A stretch of 64,000 nt of DNA from Polytolypa hystricis UAMH7299. Its lineage: Eukaryota > Ascomycota > Eurotiomycetes > Onygenales. The notes below the pieces were generated by a model, which had not been told where the DNA came from, ran no database searches, and saw only the letters and a program-made list of their open reading frames with translations. Within the stretch, counting starts at the first letter, position 1. Every line of letters starts with the position of its first letter. Both the position numbers and the translations under genes were made by a program. The stretch spans positions 1 through 64,000 of the forward strand of contig PDNA01000100.1 in NCBI GenBank assembly GCA_002573605.1, read 5' to 3'. Shown in pieces: positions 62,705 through 64,000 of this stretch.

Positions 62705-62883
62705 ACTTACGCAGATATTATGAGCGGGGGAAAGGATCGTTCTTTGATTAATTCGCACTGGAGGCCTCCAATGCAGTCCATCGATCTTGGGAGGTTTTTT
62801 TATTTTTTTCCAGCAGATGGCTGAAATTTTCTGCTAGTCTATACCGCTTTCTGAGAAAAATCACGTGACAAAGCTTGGCTCCA
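62705..62883 (-). promoter_or_regulatory. DBP3 promoter
   Basis: Holds TCACGTGA at 62861-62868, about 157 bp before the start codon, and a run of T (62796-62810). No other feature. Confidence 0.5.
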
Positions 62884-63147
62884 TTAATTAAACCTTTGGA
62901 ACCTCCCAGGTGGAGTACGGAGTATGGATCTACTACCATACTTGTGACAACTTAAGTCAACAGCTTTAAGGAGAAAAGGAAGTGAGAGTTGGTGAAGAGA
63001 GCTGCAAACAAGGCTGAGATTGCTGAGGGCTTCGATATCATCAAAAAGCTGTTCAAGGATGAGTAGCATAAGGTCAGAAGGAAGCTCGAGAAGGCAGAAC
63101 GGCTGCAACTCCATGGTCCAGCCAAAGCTCGACAATAACATCATCAT
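62884..63147 (-). CDS. Short F-box protein or F-box gene stub
   Basis: An open frame of 87 codons. Residues from about 17 on, LLELPSDLMLLILEQLF and LSNLSLVCSSLHQLSLPFL, form a clear F-box (the Skp1-binding module of SCF ubiquitin ligases). Nothing resembling a substrate-binding domain follows; the frame ends at 62884, and the remaining 180 bp to DBP3 look like promoter. A more likely start than the first ATG triplet cluster is ATG 63114 (MELQPFCLLELP). It could be a truncated relic of a larger gene, a genuine mini F-box protein, or the first exon of a rearranged gene. Codon use looks normal and there are no RIP-type stops. Confidence 0.45.
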   Translation of the reverse strand: MMMLLSSFGWTMELQPFCLLELPSDLMLLILEQLFDDIEALSNLSLVCSSLHQLSLPFLLKAVDLSCHKYGSRSILRTPPGRFQRFN

Positions 63148-63312
63148 CTCCAGAGGGAACGACTACTTCGTATGCGGGTGTTTATACATACAGCATCCTC
63201 CTCAGGGTGATAACATAGCAGCTTAACCTTCTTTGACTAGAACGCGATTCGCCGCAAGTCATATGTTTGTATTTTCTATCTATCATAGTCGAGTAATCTG
63301 CATTGGCTTTCC
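63148..63312. other. Short intergenic gap, no feature seen
   Basis: Lies between the F-box frame and the stop codon of the oxidoreductase gene (both minus strand). Probably the 3' UTR of the latter and the F-box upstream region. Confidence 0.4.
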
Positions 63313-63945
63313 TCATACTCCGCCAACTGTGCAGATGATTTTACCCTTTGTTTTATTGCTCTCCATAAGTCTATGGGCATCTACGATCATTTCAAATGGA
63401 TAAACCTGCTCTATATGCACTTTGAAGGTCCCGCTCTTGAACTTTGGTATCGCATGTTCCACAAGAAGGTCGCGGAGTCGTTGCTGGTACTGCAGGTCTC
63501 GGCTACGGAGCGTACTCCCCTCGAACCGCAATCTCTTGCGAAGAATGGCGCTTATATCAACGCCGCTGGGGAGCTTACTTCCGCTTAGCAGACCAAGCTG
63601 GACAATATGGCCGTCAAGGGCAGCAGCATCAAGGTTCCCTTCAAAGTAAGCCGCGCCTACGAAATCAACAATGAGATCCGCGCCTCGGTTGTGTGTGGCT
63701 TTCTTGACTCCAGCCGCCCAGTCTTGAGTTCGGTAGTCGAACCCTGCGGTTGCTCCGAGAGTTTGCACACAGAAATCAACTTTCTCCTGAGACCCCGCAG
63801 TTACGTAGATTTCTTTGGCGCCACCAGCCACTGATAGCTGAACCCCCGCAATTGAAACAGAAGATGCCCCAGCATGCCAGAGTATTGATTTTCCTGGTTT
63901 GAACTGTCCAACGACATACATCGCTTGGGAGGCTGTGAACCAGGT
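63313..63945 (-). CDS. NADPH:quinone oxidoreductase (zeta-crystallin/PIG3-like MDR), 3' exon, 5' partial
   Basis: The last exon, 211 codons including the stop (TGA 63315-63313), starts at an acceptor ACAG just above 63945 and reads TWFTASQAMYVVGQFKPGK. It covers the cofactor-binding half of a medium-chain dehydrogenase/reductase: LWHAGASSVSIAGVQLS is the PIG3-type nucleotide-binding loop region; ADLIVDFVGA, LRKRLRFEGSTLRSR and the ending NKTKGKIICTV are all typical of PIG3-like quinone reductases. Such enzymes reduce quinones with NADPH and lack the structural zinc of alcohol dehydrogenases. The N-terminal catalytic half lies beyond the right edge; 63946-64000 is intronic or upstream exon sequence, and I cannot place the donor with confidence. 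Confidence 0.85.
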   Translation of the reverse strand, partial: TWFTASQAMYVVGQFKPGKSILWHAGASSVSIAGVQLSVAGGAKEIYVTAGSQEKVDFCVQTLGATAGFDYRTQDWAAGVKKATHNRGADLIVDFVGAAYFEGNLDAAALDGHIVQLGLLSGSKLPSGVDISAILRKRLRFEGSTLRSRDLQYQQRLRDLLVEHAIPKFKSGTFKVHIEQVYPFEMIVDAHRLMESNKTKGKIICTVGGV

Positions 63946-64000
63946 CTGTAATTTGATTCATTGGTAAGTCGAAAAAAATACCAAGAGAGCTTGCATATCT

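Overview
The window is a piece of a filamentous ascomycete chromosome made of two very different parts. Positions 1 to about 49,280 are extremely A/T-rich and consist almost wholly of dead, nested LTR retrotransposons whose reading frames are full of TAA/TAG/TGA. The stops sit where CAA, CAG, CGA or TGG would be expected, which is the C-to-T (CpA to TpA) signature of repeat-induced point mutation (RIP). Positions about 49,280 to 64,000 have balanced composition and carry ordinary single-copy genes with short (49-82 bp) introns, GTAAGT-like donors and CTAAC/CTGAC branch sites. Gypsy-filled AT blocks beside normal gene blocks, with these gene types, suggest a Eurotiomycete, most likely Onygenales of the Blastomyces/Emmonsia type. 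That assignment is inference.

AT-rich block. At least three Ty3/Gypsy chromovirus families are present. Family 1 (LTR about 648 bp) is seen in copies A (1-4326, cut by the window edge), B (8904-16392, complete, 5-bp target duplication GATAC) and E (28403-45069, reverse orientation). Family 2 (LTR about 630 bp) is seen in copies C (7056-20402, truncated, split by B), D (31816-39817, complete, target duplication ACTGT) and F (24488-28402 plus 45070-47072, split by E). Family 3 is one reverse copy at 20403-24487. The nesting is at least three deep: F contains E, and E contains D plus two solo family-2 LTRs (28632-29207, 40633-41261), each with its own 5-bp duplication. A pogo/Fot-type transposase tail (about 5740-6180) and a Tc1/mariner element with TA duplication and inverted repeats (47246-48603) are the DNA transposons. 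All three family-2 copies carry an antisense cysteine-rich/coiled-coil gene between pol and the 3' LTR. I consider this the most interesting item in the window.

Gene block, left to right: a small secreted Kex2-type pre-pro protein gene whose frame is broken by an exact 16-bp tandem duplication (50242-50764); a MITE-like inverted-repeat sequence (51060-51411); MPE1 (mRNA cleavage/polyadenylation, +); OST3 (oligosaccharyltransferase subunit, -); RFA1 (replication protein A large subunit, -); RFT1 (lipid-linked oligosaccharide translocation, +); DBP3 (DEAD-box ribosome-assembly helicase, -); an F-box stub (-); and the 3' part of an NADPH:quinone-oxidoreductase-like gene (-) running off the right edge.

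The genes are mostly independent housekeeping functions. OST3 and RFT1 both belong to N-glycosylation. RFA1 and RFT1 share a 303-bp divergent promoter with a cluster of ACGCG-core (MBF/MCB-type) sites and CACGTG boxes. RFT1 and DBP3 converge so closely that their coding ends overlap by 17 bp.
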